Of a stretch of 64,000 bases of DNA, positions 51,136 to 58,985 are shown piece by piece. The translations under genes and the position numbers were made by a program. The notes under the pieces are model-generated. The model ran no database searches, was not told the DNA's origin, and saw nothing but the letters and a program-made list of their open reading frames with translations. Within the stretch, counting starts at the first letter, position 1, and each line of letters opens with the position of its first letter. The stretch comes from Bacillota bacterium (GTDB lineage Bacteria; Bacillota; Clostridia; Acetivibrionales; DTU013): the NCBI GenBank assembly GCA_023426125.1, contig JAFABI010000017.1, positions 310,001 through 374,000 on the forward strand, in the 5' to 3' direction.

Positions 51136-51195
51136 CGCGCGACCTTGACGGTGAAAGTCCGTTACGGGGGTTGATAGCACTCCCGAAAATTCCTG
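51136..51195. ncRNA. Possible group II intron 5'-end fragment
   Basis: GCGCGCGACCTTGACGGTGA, AAGTCCGTTACGGGGG and GATAGCACTCCCGAA read like the start of a bacterial group II intron (GUGCGAC... GGTGAAAGTCC). Nothing like the rest of the ribozyme or a reverse transcriptase follows. The segment is short, so this may be resemblance only. Confidence 0.25.
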
Positions 51196-51211
51196 CGATG
51201 ACTTCAAGGGA

Positions 51212-51877
51212 TTACCTATCACTATCATTTTTATAAATAATATAAGAAACAAATACACTTATAATTGCATCAATCATAAGTAGACCAAGAGTTACAAAAA
51301 TGCATGCAATACCGTTAATAAACAAGTTCGCTATGATAATTAAAATTCCGCATAGTACCATTGAAATGCCGCCGAAGCGTTGGCTTTTTTGCCATACACG
51401 GTCATTTTTCATGCTCCAGACCGTACGAAGTCCAACTAACGAATTAAGCCTTGATTTCGGCATTATATTCCCAAGTACGCAGACAAGTGCACCTAAACCG
51501 ATAGAGATAAGTTTATAATTACCGGTTATGTCAAAGGTCACAGCAGCATCGGGTGAATATACAGCAGCTTTGTAAAGAAAATATGCAAACATAAGATTAA
51601 AGAATATGAGGACGGCAATACCTGAAATTACAAGCACTTTTTCGTTTCCGTATTCTTTTTTCTTTGATTGATATTTTGCCATTCCTACGAAAAACATACC
51701 CATCAAGGCTGTAACGACAGGGAAAAGCAAGCTCTCATATTTGCTGCCAAATCTGTCTATCTCTCCTGCACCATTATAATGCATAGGTACTTTTTCTGGC
51801 ATAAATAGCAGGAATACAGCGGTAACAACAAGCGACAACAGAATGAGCGCATAGATCGTTATATGTTTATTTTTCAT
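51212..51877 (-). CDS. sdpI: SdpI-family immunity-type membrane protein
   Basis: The product has 221 residues, started at MKNKHITIYALILLSLVVTA (GGAGG seven bases ahead). Residues 25-55 are the DUF1648 domain (MPEKVPMHYNGAGEIDRFGS), followed by the SdpI domain with LNSLVGLRTVWSMKNDRVWQ and six helices overall. In Bacillus SdpI protects against the SdpC toxin and passes its signal to SdpR. It overlaps the ArsR gene by 11 bases, the same gene pair as sdpRI. No SdpABC toxin genes are in the window. The gene name is by family. Confidence 0.85.
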   Translation of the reverse strand: MKNKHITIYALILLSLVVTAVFLLFMPEKVPMHYNGAGEIDRFGSKYESLLFPVVTALMGMFFVGMAKYQSKKKEYGNEKVLVISGIAVLIFFNLMFAYFLYKAAVYSPDAAVTFDITGNYKLISIGLGALVCVLGNIMPKSRLNSLVGLRTVWSMKNDRVWQKSQRFGGISMVLCGILIIIANLFINGIACIFVTLGLLMIDAIISVFVSYIIYKNDSDR

Positions 51878-52145
51878 CGTCTTTACCTCCCTTGAACTGC
51901 TCAATCCAAAGTAATACCTCTTCGAGTACGGATGCGTTCAGTTCGTAATAAACAAAATTTTTATATTTTGATTCCCGTATTAAATCCGCATTTTTCAGCT
52001 TATTTAGATGATATGAAACAGCGGCTCCGGTTATAGCAAAATGCTCTCCTATTTCTCCCGCCGAAAGCCGACCGCTACGAAGTAAAACAAGTATTTCTCG
52101 CCGTACAGAATCAGATAAAGCCGAGAAAGTGTCGGCAAATCCCAT
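51867..52145 (-). CDS. sdpR: SdpR-type ArsR-family repressor
   Basis: A 92-residue winged-helix repressor, start chosen at MGFADTFSALSDSVRREILV because GGGGAGG lies seven bases ahead. The recognition helix is GAAVSYHLNKLKNADLI. It has no Cys-x-Cys metal site, which fits the SdpR/autorepressor branch rather than metal sensors. It is followed, with an 11-base overlap, by SdpI. The 19-bp inverted repeat at 52171-52218 is the likely operator. Confidence 0.9.
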   Translation of the reverse strand: MGFADTFSALSDSVRREILVLLRSGRLSAGEIGEHFAITGAAVSYHLNKLKNADLIRESKYKNFVYYELNASVLEEVLLWIEQFKGGKDDEK

Positions 52146-52170
52146 AGAAATATCCTCCCCTCTTATCACA

Positions 52171-52218
52171 ACTTGCTACAATCTATTTAAACGTTTATCT
52201 AAATAGATTGTAGCAAGT
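52171..52218. promoter_or_regulatory. Long perfect inverted repeat, operator of the sdpRI pair
   Basis: ACTTGCTACAATCTATTTA (52171-52189) and TAAATAGATTGTAGCAAGT (52200-52218) are perfect reverse complements, with ten bases between. It lies 26 bases upstream of the repressor start codon. Nineteen-base arms exceed what one ArsR dimer needs, so two dimers may bind. Confidence 0.85.
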
Positions 52219-52270
52219 ATAAAGTGGTTTGTCAATAACTATTTTAACATTTATTTAAATAGTGCTTAAA

Positions 52271-52308
52271 AAAGGCAGCAAGCCGAATTAACATTGCTTG
52301 CTGCCTTT
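52271..52308 (-). terminator. Terminator downstream of the GNAT-YoaP gene
   Basis: AAAGGCAGCAAGC (52271-52283) and GCTTGCTGCCTTT (52296-52308) form a 13-bp stem. On the minus strand it is followed by TTTTAAGC. Repeat copy 4 lies between this terminator and the stop codon of the gene at 52522, inside the 3' untranslated region. Confidence 0.85.
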
Positions 52309-52311
52309 CTG

Positions 52312-52494
52312 GGCGGTGAGCATATCTCCGCCTGGGATGCATAGGCGAGCAGCAAATGCAAGGCATTTGCGACCAGCCCGGGATGCATGGACGAGCAGCA
52401 AGCTTTAGCTTGCGACCAGTCTCGTTGAAACTCCGCTGATGTAAGAAAATTTGTCTATAAACGATAAATTTTCTTTGACTTAGGTCGCTATAAT
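52312..52494. repeat. Structured intergenic repeat, copy 4, with two extra hairpin modules
   Basis: The copy starts GGCGGTGAGCATATCTCCGC as copy 1 does. Two modules follow, each GGGATGCAT, then CGAGCAGC, a small hairpin, then GCGACCAG. The hairpins are AAATGC-AAG-GCATTT and AAGCT-TT-AGCTT, different in sequence but both paired. The main hairpin has arms at 52443-52455 and 52463-52475 (one G-T pair), and the outer stem GCGACC (52412-52417) pairs perfectly with GGTCGC (52483-52488). Confidence 0.9.
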
Positions 52495-52521
52495 CAGCGA
52501 GAAAAAGCCGAAATCGTATTT

Positions 52522-53283
52522 TCATTTTTTGAGTATTCTCTTTAAGTAGTCGACATCTAACAACAAATTCACTGTCTCAAAATTTCCTTTATAAAACACA
52601 CCCCAGTTATTGAAAACACAAGGCAATTCCTTTGCTTTTTGTAGCGTATCCACTTGAATTAAAGATACAGGAACATCATTTATTTCACAATACTGTTTTA
52701 TCATCTCAATGTTTTGATAGACATAGGGACATTGCATATCATAATAAATTGTCAGCTCTTTGCTTTCAATTTTTTGGTTTTTAGCATTTTGTGCGAACTT
52801 TGGTGTTGTTCCGTCAAAAGAAAGTGCAAGCAATTCATATCCATTATCGGTAGTCTCAACAACCTCAAAGCCGAACTTTTTCGCAAATGATTGGTCAGTA
52901 AGCCATGATTTTTGTTTTTTCGCTCCAAGCATACAAATGCCGGATTTGCCCCTTTCTTTGGCATCAGCCAAACAATACTCCATCAGCGATTTTCCATACC
53001 CTTTTCCTTTGTAACTGCCAGAAACCCATAAGCAATACAGATAATAATAGTTGTCGCCAGTAATCGGAACCCAAGCAGTTTCAAGAGGAGCATATTCAAT
53101 AAAAACCGTAGCCTTTGCATTTAACTTTCTAAAGACATGACCTTCATTTAGTCGGTCAGAAAGCCATTGCCGCTTTGCATCAATACCTTGATGGGGCTTT
53201 TTACTGCGGATAATGCAGCATAAATGCTCATTGACAAGGTTTTCTGTTGTTAAGTTTACAAAATCAGTATTCAAATTTTCCAT
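52522..53283 (-). CDS. yoaP: GNAT acetyltransferase fused to a YoaP-like C-terminal domain
   Basis: A 253-residue protein. Residues about 15-150 form a GNAT domain with the acetyl-CoA loop SGSYKGKGYGKSLMEYCLAD; about 185-253 match the YoaP-like domain, a thioredoxin-type fold with YYDMQCPYVYQNIEMIKQYC and a single Cys in the CxxY position. Bacillus YoaP has the same architecture; its substrate is unknown, although antibiotic modification has been suggested for relatives. GAGGTG precedes the ATG. Repeat copy 4 and a terminator lie just after its stop codon. Confidence 0.85.
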   Translation of the reverse strand: MENLNTDFVNLTTENLVNEHLCCIIRSKKPHQGIDAKRQWLSDRLNEGHVFRKLNAKATVFIEYAPLETAWVPITGDNYYYLYCLWVSGSYKGKGYGKSLMEYCLADAKERGKSGICMLGAKKQKSWLTDQSFAKKFGFEVVETTDNGYELLALSFDGTTPKFAQNAKNQKIESKELTIYYDMQCPYVYQNIEMIKQYCEINDVPVSLIQVDTLQKAKELPCVFNNWGVFYKGNFETVNLLLDVDYLKRILKK

Positions 53284-53554
53284 TCTACCACCTCACAATC
53301 GCTGCAAATTCAAATTTGGTTTATCTGTTAGTAGGATTATATAAATTCGCTTCCAAAGCGTTAAGTTCCCTCACTACCATTTCAAAAAAGTTTTATCTGG
53401 TAGATATATAACATGATTTTATCATGGCAAAGAGAAATACTCAACGGATTCAATCTGAACATTAGGGAGGAGTGAGGTTCTATGAAAACAAACATCTGTT
53501 CACCGCCTTTATGCAAGGATTGCCGGCAGATACTTGGGATATAGGCAGAAAAAT
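53284..53554. other. Intergenic stretch without a convincing gene
   Basis: This part has the upstream region of the GNAT gene and a 20-codon frame (53482-53544, MKTNICSPPLCKDCRQILGI) that has GGGAGG ahead of it. The frame is Cys-rich but too short to judge. No other feature is seen. Confidence 0.4.
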
Positions 53555-53586
53555 CAACAGGGCGGTTTGCGTAGACCGCCCTGTTG
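53555..53586 (-). terminator. Terminator of the blaI-blaR1-type operon
   Basis: CAACAGGGCGGT (53555-53566) and ACCGCCCTGTTG (53575-53586) make a 12-bp perfect GC-rich stem. On the minus strand it is followed by ATTTTTCTG. It lies 37 bases beyond the stop codon of the M56 gene. Confidence 0.9.
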
Positions 53587-53622
53587 TATCTGTAATTAGC
53601 TTGACCGTGGTAACCTATCGGA

Positions 53623-55575
53623 TTACTTGTTTGTTATAGGGTTTAATGAGATTTGGCCATTTTTAAAAACAATATCTGAAATAAAATTTTTTCTCTCAAT
53701 ATCAAAATTCACAAAGCTATTCAGCTTGTATACAGCGGCGGCATACAGGGATAGTCCCCCATTGTCGTTTTCGGTGATAATCATATCTTCATTCATATGT
53801 GCGTAGTCAAAAACAACAACTTTTTTTGTGGCAGGGTCAAAATAAGCAGCGTGAGAGCGGTGAAGCCCGGATCCCCATGAATAGGTGAAATACAATTCCG
53901 GTTTTTGGTCGCCGTTCAAATCGGCAAGAGCCATGCTTGTCACGCCAAAGCCACCAAACCATACGCCAAGTGGGTATACTTTGTCCTCGTACAGCAGGAA
54001 CGAAGCGCAGGAGGTATCATATTTGAAAACCAAATAATCGGAGCTTTTTTGAATATAGTCCGGGGTGATGTTGTAGCATTTGTCCGTATCGTATCCCGAC
54101 TTAAAATCCTGTTGCAGAGATAGGAAGTCCTCGATGCTGTCCTGTGTTCCGGTAATAGTGGCTTTCATTGGTATTTCTCCATCAAACCTTGTGATTTTAT
54201 AAATATTCCAGATATATTCGCTCTTTTGAGTATTGGCGGTGTCCTTGTGTATTCGCGCCAGCCATATCTCATCGTCCAGCCGATAAATTCGATAAACATC
54301 AGAATTGAAAGCACTGGTCAACGTGTACTGATATCGTTCCTTGTATGTGGTAATATCAGGAACGCCTATGTTCAAGATAAAACTATTTTTAAACTCCTGC
54401 TCATCCACCTTAGCTTGCTCATAGGTAACCGAAAATCTTTGCCGATTGCCGGCCTCATCTGTCAAGATGAGCAAATTTTCCGTAAGCGTGTAGTATTCCC
54501 TATATCCATCAAAGGCAATAAAGGAACTGAGAGGATTCATATAGACCTGCTTTTCAAACACATAATGGCCGTACGGCTTGTTGCCTGCCTTTACACCCGT
54601 ATTCTCCGTCGGGTTTACGGCGCAGGCAACGATGGCTGCAACACAGAGAATGGCGGCGGGGATGATTACCCATTTTTTCGGCTTCCTAAATTGCAAGATG
54701 TTCTTTAGGCGTTCCTGTATGCCAGTCTCCCCGAAGGCAATCGGGCTTGCTGCCGGGAAGCGCCGGTTTGCTGCAAAGGACAGCAGTGATGTGCTGTATT
54801 CGTGAACAATCTCCTCACCGGTTTTTAACAACACCTTTTCATCACAGCTCATCTCCATATCCTTTGTCATTAGCACAAAAGCAAGCCAGACAAGTGGGTT
54901 AAACCAGTGAATGATCAGCACACAAAAACTTAACGGCTTTATCAGATGGTCTTTTCGTTTCAAATGGTATTTTTCATGCAGAAGGATGTACACACGCTCC
55001 CGCTCACTCATGCCGAAGGGAATGTAAATTCGAGACATGACAAAGCCGAGAATGAAGGGGGAACGAATTTTATCGGATTCAAACACATTGTCTTCTAACC
55101 GGATTGCGGTGGCCATGCGGCGTTTCAGGCGGATATAGGTGATGATGCCGTAGACAAGGAGTGCGGCCATACCAGTGCACCAAAGGATCGTGAAGAGCAG
55201 TATCCATATTTGTAGAGGGTTGACACTGGCGTATGGAGTAGCTGCGGGCAGACTTTCATTGATGATGGAATTCATAGTCGGGATGCCTACCGTTACTCTC
55301 GGGGTCTCCATGTACCCTATATCGACGGGGACATAACTGAGTGCTGCCTCACCGCCTCTCTGTGCCGCTGTCATATTAAAGGGTTTTGTTTGAAAGATAC
55401 TGAATACGGAGGAAAAGGATACCGGGCAAATCAGGCGAAAAAGGACGACAGACCATAACAGATAGGAATACTTTTTCGGAGCCCTTTTCAGTAGTAAGCG
55501 GATGAACAGCAACGCGAGGATGACATAGCTCGCAGTAATGCTCATGTTTAATATCTTTAAAAACAACATTTCCAT
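53623..55575 (-). CDS. BlaR1/MecR1-like M56 membrane metallopeptidase sensor
   Basis: A 650-residue protein. Four helices flank the M56 domain: about 10-30, 38-62, 122-148 and 300-315. The zinc motif is HEKYH (His200, Glu201, His204) and the third ligand Glu is in MEMSCDEKVL. After the last helix an outside domain of about 320 residues begins. It lacks the penicillin-binding Ser-x-x-Lys set of true BlaR1 and instead ends in a beta-propeller-like part (ALADLNGDQKPELYFTYSWG), so it likely senses something other than beta-lactams. The BlaI-type repressor gene lies three bases upstream. No beta-lactamase is nearby. Confidence 0.85.
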   Translation of the reverse strand: MEMLFLKILNMSITASYVILALLFIRLLLKRAPKKYSYLLWSVVLFRLICPVSFSSVFSIFQTKPFNMTAAQRGGEAALSYVPVDIGYMETPRVTVGIPTMNSIINESLPAATPYASVNPLQIWILLFTILWCTGMAALLVYGIITYIRLKRRMATAIRLEDNVFESDKIRSPFILGFVMSRIYIPFGMSERERVYILLHEKYHLKRKDHLIKPLSFCVLIIHWFNPLVWLAFVLMTKDMEMSCDEKVLLKTGEEIVHEYSTSLLSFAANRRFPAASPIAFGETGIQERLKNILQFRKPKKWVIIPAAILCVAAIVACAVNPTENTGVKAGNKPYGHYVFEKQVYMNPLSSFIAFDGYREYYTLTENLLILTDEAGNRQRFSVTYEQAKVDEQEFKNSFILNIGVPDITTYKERYQYTLTSAFNSDVYRIYRLDDEIWLARIHKDTANTQKSEYIWNIYKITRFDGEIPMKATITGTQDSIEDFLSLQQDFKSGYDTDKCYNITPDYIQKSSDYLVFKYDTSCASFLLYEDKVYPLGVWFGGFGVTSMALADLNGDQKPELYFTYSWGSGLHRSHAAYFDPATKKVVVFDYAHMNEDMIITENDNGGLSLYAAAVYKLNSFVNFDIERKNFISDIVFKNGQISLNPITNK

Positions 55576-55578
55576 GAT

Positions 55579-55941
55579 TCACCCCTCCTTATGTGCATCG
55601 ATCAAGCGTTTAAGCTCGTTGGCTTCCTTTTCCGAGATGGTTTTGCCACCGAGAAACGAGGTGAGAAACTGTGGCAGTGAGCCTTCGAAAGCTCTTTCAA
55701 CAAAGCATTCGCTCTCAAAAGCCTGCACCTGTTCCTTGGGAACGATTGCACTGACGACGGTATTCTCGTTTTTAAGGAGTCCCTTTTCGCACATTTTACG
55801 CAGCACGGTATAAGTAGTGGGCTTTTTCCAGCCGAGCTTTTCGGCGCACAGCGTCACAAGGCGGCCCGACGCCACCGGCTCGTTCTCCCATACCACTAGC
55901 ATAAAGCGGTAGTCGCTTTCGCAAAGTTTCAGGTTTTCCAT
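55579..55941 (-). CDS. BlaI/MecI-family repressor
   Basis: A 120-residue winged-helix repressor with the family pattern MLVVWENEPVASGRLV, WKKPTTYTVLRKMCEKGLLK, and a helical dimerisation tail (FLTSFLGGKTISEKEANELK). The BlaR1-like protease encoded downstream would cleave or inactivate it on signal. AGGAGG precedes the start. The two dyads at 55960 and 55987 overlap its promoter. Confidence 0.9.
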   Translation of the reverse strand: MENLKLCESDYRFMLVVWENEPVASGRLVTLCAEKLGWKKPTTYTVLRKMCEKGLLKNENTVVSAIVPKEQVQAFESECFVERAFEGSLPQFLTSFLGGKTISEKEANELKRLIDAHKEG

Positions 55942-55959
55942 CCATATACCTCCTAATCA

Positions 55960-56014
55960 GGTTTATGATTATAAACCCTATAATGAGTTTATGACTATAA
56001 ACCTGATTTGTCAA
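55960..56014 (-). promoter_or_regulatory. Promoter and double operator of the BlaI-BlaR1 pair
   Basis: On the minus strand TTGACA (56014-56009), 17 bases and TAAACT (55991-55986). Two dyads overlap it: GTTTAT-GACT-ATAAAC at 55987-56002, between the boxes, and GGTTTAT-GATT-ATAAACC at 55960-55977, over the start region. Two spaced dyads are the standard arrangement for BlaI-type repressors. Confidence 0.85.
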
Positions 56015-56071
56015 TAGAAAAAAAGTGTTTCTCTGATTGTTCATTTCTCCTGAGAAGTGAACCAAATATGA

Positions 56072-56146
56072 ATGAGCGAATACAACCTGATGGTCAATGC
56101 CCCAGAGCATAAGGCAAAGCTATTTGGAAAGGCGGGTGGAAGATAA
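56072..56146 (+). CDS. Possible 24-residue ORF
   Basis: MSEYNLMVNAPEHKAKLFGK begins this short frame, ending AGGR. The composition looks protein-like, but there is no good ribosome site and no match that I recognise. It may be a relic of a longer gene. Confidence 0.2.
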   Translation: MSEYNLMVNAPEHKAKLFGKAGGR

Positions 56147-56159
56147 TTTCAGAAACCTG

Positions 56160-56190
56160 TTGACTCTCACATTATGGTATACTCTATACT
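56160..56190 (+). promoter_or_regulatory. MerR-type promoter with 19-bp spacer (second case)
   Basis: TTGACT (56160-56165), 19 bases, TATACT (56185-56190). The spacing marks a promoter activated by a MerR regulator; the MerR gene starts 41 bases downstream, so it is autoregulated. Confidence 0.85.
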
Positions 56191-56230
56191 GTAGATGAGC
56201 TCAAAAACACATATATGTGGGGATATAAAA

Positions 56231-57049
56231 ATGCTGAAAATAGGTGATTTCTCAAAACTATCAAGGATTAGTATACGGATGTTGCGGCATTACGATGAAA
56301 TCGGTCTGCTCGTGCCAAAGACCATCAATGACTTTACCTCCTACCGCTACTATGCGGAGGAGCAGCTGCCGGTGGCCGCACGAATTGTAGCGCTGCGAGA
56401 TATAGGCTTCGGCCTTTCCACCATCGTGGAAATCCTAAAAAGCTATGATAATCCGCAGGCGTTGGCTGAATATCTGGCGGTAAAGCACGCAGAAGTGCAG
56501 GCAGAAGCAGAGGAAACCAAACACCGTTTACTTCTCCTGAACACAGCCATAAAACGGCTAAGAAAGGATGAAACTGCTATGAATTACAATGTAACTGTAA
56601 AGACTTTTCCGGAGCGCTATGTCGCCAGTGTGCGCAAGGTGATTCCCGCTTACGATCATGAGGGGATGCTGTGGGGTATGATGATGACCGAAACCGCTCC
56701 GCTCAAGATGCAGCCTGCTGACAACTGCAACAGCCTTACCATTTTCCATGACGACGGCTATAAGGAAGTTGACGTGGATGTGGAGGTGCAGATGACCGTC
56801 AAGGGCAGCTACCAAAACACAACAAATGTGGTATTCAAGACTGAGCCTGCGGTGGAGATCGCTTCTGCTACCTACAAGGGCAGTTATGATCAACTCACTG
56901 CTGTAAACCATGCAGTGGCAAGCTGGGTACAGGATAACGGATACGAGTTTGACGGCATGATGTTTTGCATCTATCATGTCAGTCCTCACGAAACGCAGAA
57001 CCCCGATGAATATGTCACCGAGGTATGCTACTCTGTGAAAAAGAAATAA
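56231..57049 (+). CDS. MerR-family regulator with GyrI-like effector domain (BmrR-like)
   Basis: The product has 272 residues. The winged helix (LKIGDFSKLSRISIRMLRHY, then DEIGLLVPK) and dimerisation helix fill residues 1-115. Residues 125-272 match the GyrI-like/AraC-effector fold (VTVKTFPERYVASVRKVIP, DDGYKEVDVDVEVQ, ATYKGSYDQLTAVNHAVASW) that binds cationic drugs in BmrR and relatives. The ATG at 56231 has GTGGGGA ahead. A terminator at 57068 ends the gene, and the next gene is broken, so the target of this regulator may be lost or elsewhere. Confidence 0.9.
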   Translation: MLKIGDFSKLSRISIRMLRHYDEIGLLVPKTINDFTSYRYYAEEQLPVAARIVALRDIGFGLSTIVEILKSYDNPQALAEYLAVKHAEVQAEAEETKHRLLLLNTAIKRLRKDETAMNYNVTVKTFPERYVASVRKVIPAYDHEGMLWGMMMTETAPLKMQPADNCNSLTIFHDDGYKEVDVDVEVQMTVKGSYQNTTNVVFKTEPAVEIASATYKGSYDQLTAVNHAVASWVQDNGYEFDGMMFCIYHVSPHETQNPDEYVTEVCYSVKKK

Positions 57050-57067
57050 GCGCTTTCTATTTAAAAG

Positions 57068-57101
57068 TACCGTCTGTTTGAAAAAGCAGGCGGTATTTTT
57101 T
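57068..57101 (+). terminator. Terminator of the MerR gene
   Basis: TACCGTCTG (57068-57076) pairs with CAGGCGGTA (57087-57095), one G-T pair, followed by TTTTTT. It lies 18 bases after the stop codon. Confidence 0.9.
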
Positions 57102-57108
57102 ATGCCCT

Positions 57109-57546
57109 TGCCCCACCGCCAAGGTGGTGGGAGCCAGCGCAGTCAAAGGATATGAGCTGCTGTTCCGTGGCGGCAGCCGTGGTGCCGTGGCTACCATTGA
57201 GCCGCTGGAGGGAAACTCCGTGCCTGTGCTTCTATGGAAAATCAGGCCGCAGGATGAGATCGCCCTCGACCGTTACAAGGGATACCCGAATTTTTACCGC
57301 AAGGAAATGCTGGAGGTGGGGCTGAACGGCAAGCCTGTGAATGCAATGATCTACATCATGAATGACTGCAGAGAGTTTGGCGCACCCTCGGATTTTTATC
57401 TGCACACCATCGCAGAGGGCTATGAAACCGCAGGCTTTGATACGGATTTTCTGGATCAGGCGGTGGAGAAATCCATCCGGCTGGTACAGGAGCAGCAGGC
57501 TGTAGAGGATGCACAGTTCAGCCTTTGGGAACAGAAATGGTGGTGA
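57109..57546 (+). pseudogene. 5'-truncated gamma-glutamylcyclotransferase (AIG2)-like gene
   Basis: The frame is open from CPTAKVVGASAVKGYELLF and matches the AIG2/GGCT family to its end (GAVATIEPLEGNSVPVLLWK, ALDRYKGYPNFYRKEMLEV). The first 15-20 residues, with the substrate loop YGSN, are missing: the frame begins immediately behind the terminator at 57068, so the 5' end seems deleted at that junction. GTG codons at 57124 and 57127 could start a shorter protein, but no ribosome site is visible. Confidence 0.7.
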
Positions 57547-57568
57547 TGAACATTAGCATGATATGAAA

Positions 57569-58123
57569 TCAATATGATTCTGTTGTTGCTTTGATAGCTT
57601 TTACTAAGGGGGTAATTGTTGAGCGCTCCGTAAAGTTTACTTTTTGCCCATAGGTTTCAAGCATTGCTTTATCCTCGCTGCTTAATTCAGATTCCGGTTT
57701 TTTGCGTAGCATCTTCACCATCATGCCCATCATAGTCCGATGCATGAAATTCATGTTGGCATAGTCCATCCCACCACGCAAATGATAAATTTGGATTTTC
57801 TCCTGCATTTCGGGCGTAAGGACACGAGAGAGAGAATGACGGATGGAATCAATATTCTGCTGATCTGTCACATCAGCTGCCCCTACCGTAAAAAGAAAAA
57901 GTGATTTGTTGCTGATGCTGCCAAAGTTTTTGGTGATGAGAGAAATGCCATTAACACCGCCTGCATACAGTCCGCCGCCATAGACGATGGTTTGATACTG
58001 CCGCAAATCAGCCGGTTTTACCCGGTCGGTTTGTAATAGATCGGCACCCAAGTCCTCCGCAAGCCACTTGGCATAGGTCGCGGTGAAGCCATAGTGAGAT
58101 TTATAGATGACTGCTGCATTCAT
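57569..58123 (-). CDS. Flavodoxin-domain protein (HemG-like)
   Basis: The product has 184 residues. An FMN-binding loop (YKSHYGFTATYAKWLAEDLG) opens the protein, and YGGGLYAGGVNGISLI is the second flavin loop. FLFTVGAADVT and the helical RTMMGMMVKMLRKKPES follow. The pattern is that of HemG-type menaquinone-linked protoporphyrinogen oxidases and their clostridial relatives. It overlaps the FMN-binding gene by four bases (ATGA) and shares the MarR promoter, so it probably passes electrons with that partner. Confidence 0.8.
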   Translation of the reverse strand: MNAAVIYKSHYGFTATYAKWLAEDLGADLLQTDRVKPADLRQYQTIVYGGGLYAGGVNGISLITKNFGSISNKSLFLFTVGAADVTDQQNIDSIRHSLSRVLTPEMQEKIQIYHLRGGMDYANMNFMHRTMMGMMVKMLRKKPESELSSEDKAMLETYGQKVNFTERSTITPLVKAIKATTESY

Positions 58124-58512
58124 TTCATTTCCCGTCCTTCCGATAAAGCGTTTTCAACCGCTTTCAGTATAGTTTTTGAACTTATGGTTGCCCAGGATAT
58201 CGCATCTACCTCTACGCTTTGCCGCTGTACGACCATGTCGGTGATGACCTCTGCGGCGCTGCCCAAACCGTTATCATGCTCCAGAAGCCGTACCTCTACA
58301 ATGGCGTGGTTTTCTACGATAACCTCCGCCCGAACCTTTACAAGGCTGTTGTCACAACTGCCCGGATAGGTACCATCTGCAATTTGTGCCAGATTAAATG
58401 ACGCATCGGATGCCGTTACCGGCTTAGGTAACTTTAAAAACACAAGAATTGCAAGCCCCAGTACAATGATGGCGACAATGGCTATAATTGATTTTTTCTT
58501 CTTTTGCGTCAT
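58120..58512 (-). CDS. Membrane-anchored FMN-binding domain protein
   Basis: A 130-residue protein starting MTQKKKKSIIAIVAIIVLGL, a single N-terminal helix with the domain outside. The FMN_bind domain (about 45-130) has DGTYPGSCDN, VVQRQSVEVDAISWATISSK. In covalently flavinylated members the target reads S-G-A-T-[ST]-[ST]; here a Trp takes the Gly position, though the Thr remains. It overlaps both the MarR gene before it and the flavodoxin gene after it by four bases, indicating a coupled three-gene operon. Confidence 0.8.
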   Translation of the reverse strand: MTQKKKKSIIAIVAIIVLGLAILVFLKLPKPVTASDASFNLAQIADGTYPGSCDNSLVKVRAEVIVENHAIVEVRLLEHDNGLGSAAEVITDMVVQRQSVEVDAISWATISSKTILKAVENALSEGREMK

Positions 58513-58964
58513 TCCATCGCTTCCTGCATTTTGTAGAGATTGTCGATGAGTTTTATCACCACACCAGCTGATACTGCGCACTCATCCTCGCTGATACCGG
58601 AAAACAGTTCGGCGAAAAAGGGTACGGCCTCCTGCGCAACCTTCCGCAGTATCTGTGCGCCTGGCTCCGTCAGTACGACACTTTGACTGCGATGGTCTTC
58701 CGCATTGCCCTGCAGCGCCACATAGCCCTGCCGCTGCAGCACCCCCAGCATCTTGCTGACGTTCTGCCGGGAGGTGTCGGTCTCCTTCGCCAGCATGGTG
58801 ATGGTGAGCGGTGGATCGGCGGGCAAATCGCTTAAATTACGCAGTAAAAACCACTGCTTTGTGGAAAGTCCGTGCGCCTTTTTGTCAGCCACCAACTGCA
58901 ATTTATTCGCCAACACAAAAGCGCCACCAAACATGACGTATTGTTTATTCTCTGGTATTTTCAT
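58509..58964 (-). CDS. MarR-family transcriptional repressor
   Basis: A 151-residue winged-helix repressor. DNA-binding features are LTITMLAKETDTSRQNVSKM (recognition helix) and the wing GNAEDHRSQSVVLTEPGAQI. It starts the MarR / FMN-binding / flavodoxin operon, with a palindromic operator fully inside its promoter. MarR proteins respond to phenolics, oxidants or other small molecules; flavin partners point to redox control, which is inference. Confidence 0.9.
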   Translation of the reverse strand: MKIPENKQYVMFGGAFVLANKLQLVADKKAHGLSTKQWFLLRNLSDLPADPPLTITMLAKETDTSRQNVSKMLGVLQRQGYVALQGNAEDHRSQSVVLTEPGAQILRKVAQEAVPFFAELFSGISEDECAVSAGVVIKLIDNLYKMQEAME

Positions 58965-58985
58965 CTCGATACTCCTTCATTCAAC

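Noticed and set aside
51136..51195. Working group II intron after the GH36 gene
   Set aside because: Only the first 60 bases look intron-like; no further ribozyme domains or reverse transcriptase follow. Kept only as a low-confidence fragment.
52342..52418. CRISPR-like array in repeat copy 4
   Set aside because: Only two modules with tiny paired centres are present, spacers are not unique long sequences, and there are no cas genes.
5276..52494. The structured repeats as integron attC sites
   Set aside because: They lie at gene 3' ends and fold, as attC sites do, but the GTTRRRY/RYYYAAC core boxes are not present in proper places, no integron integrase is seen, and the copies are tens of kilobases apart.
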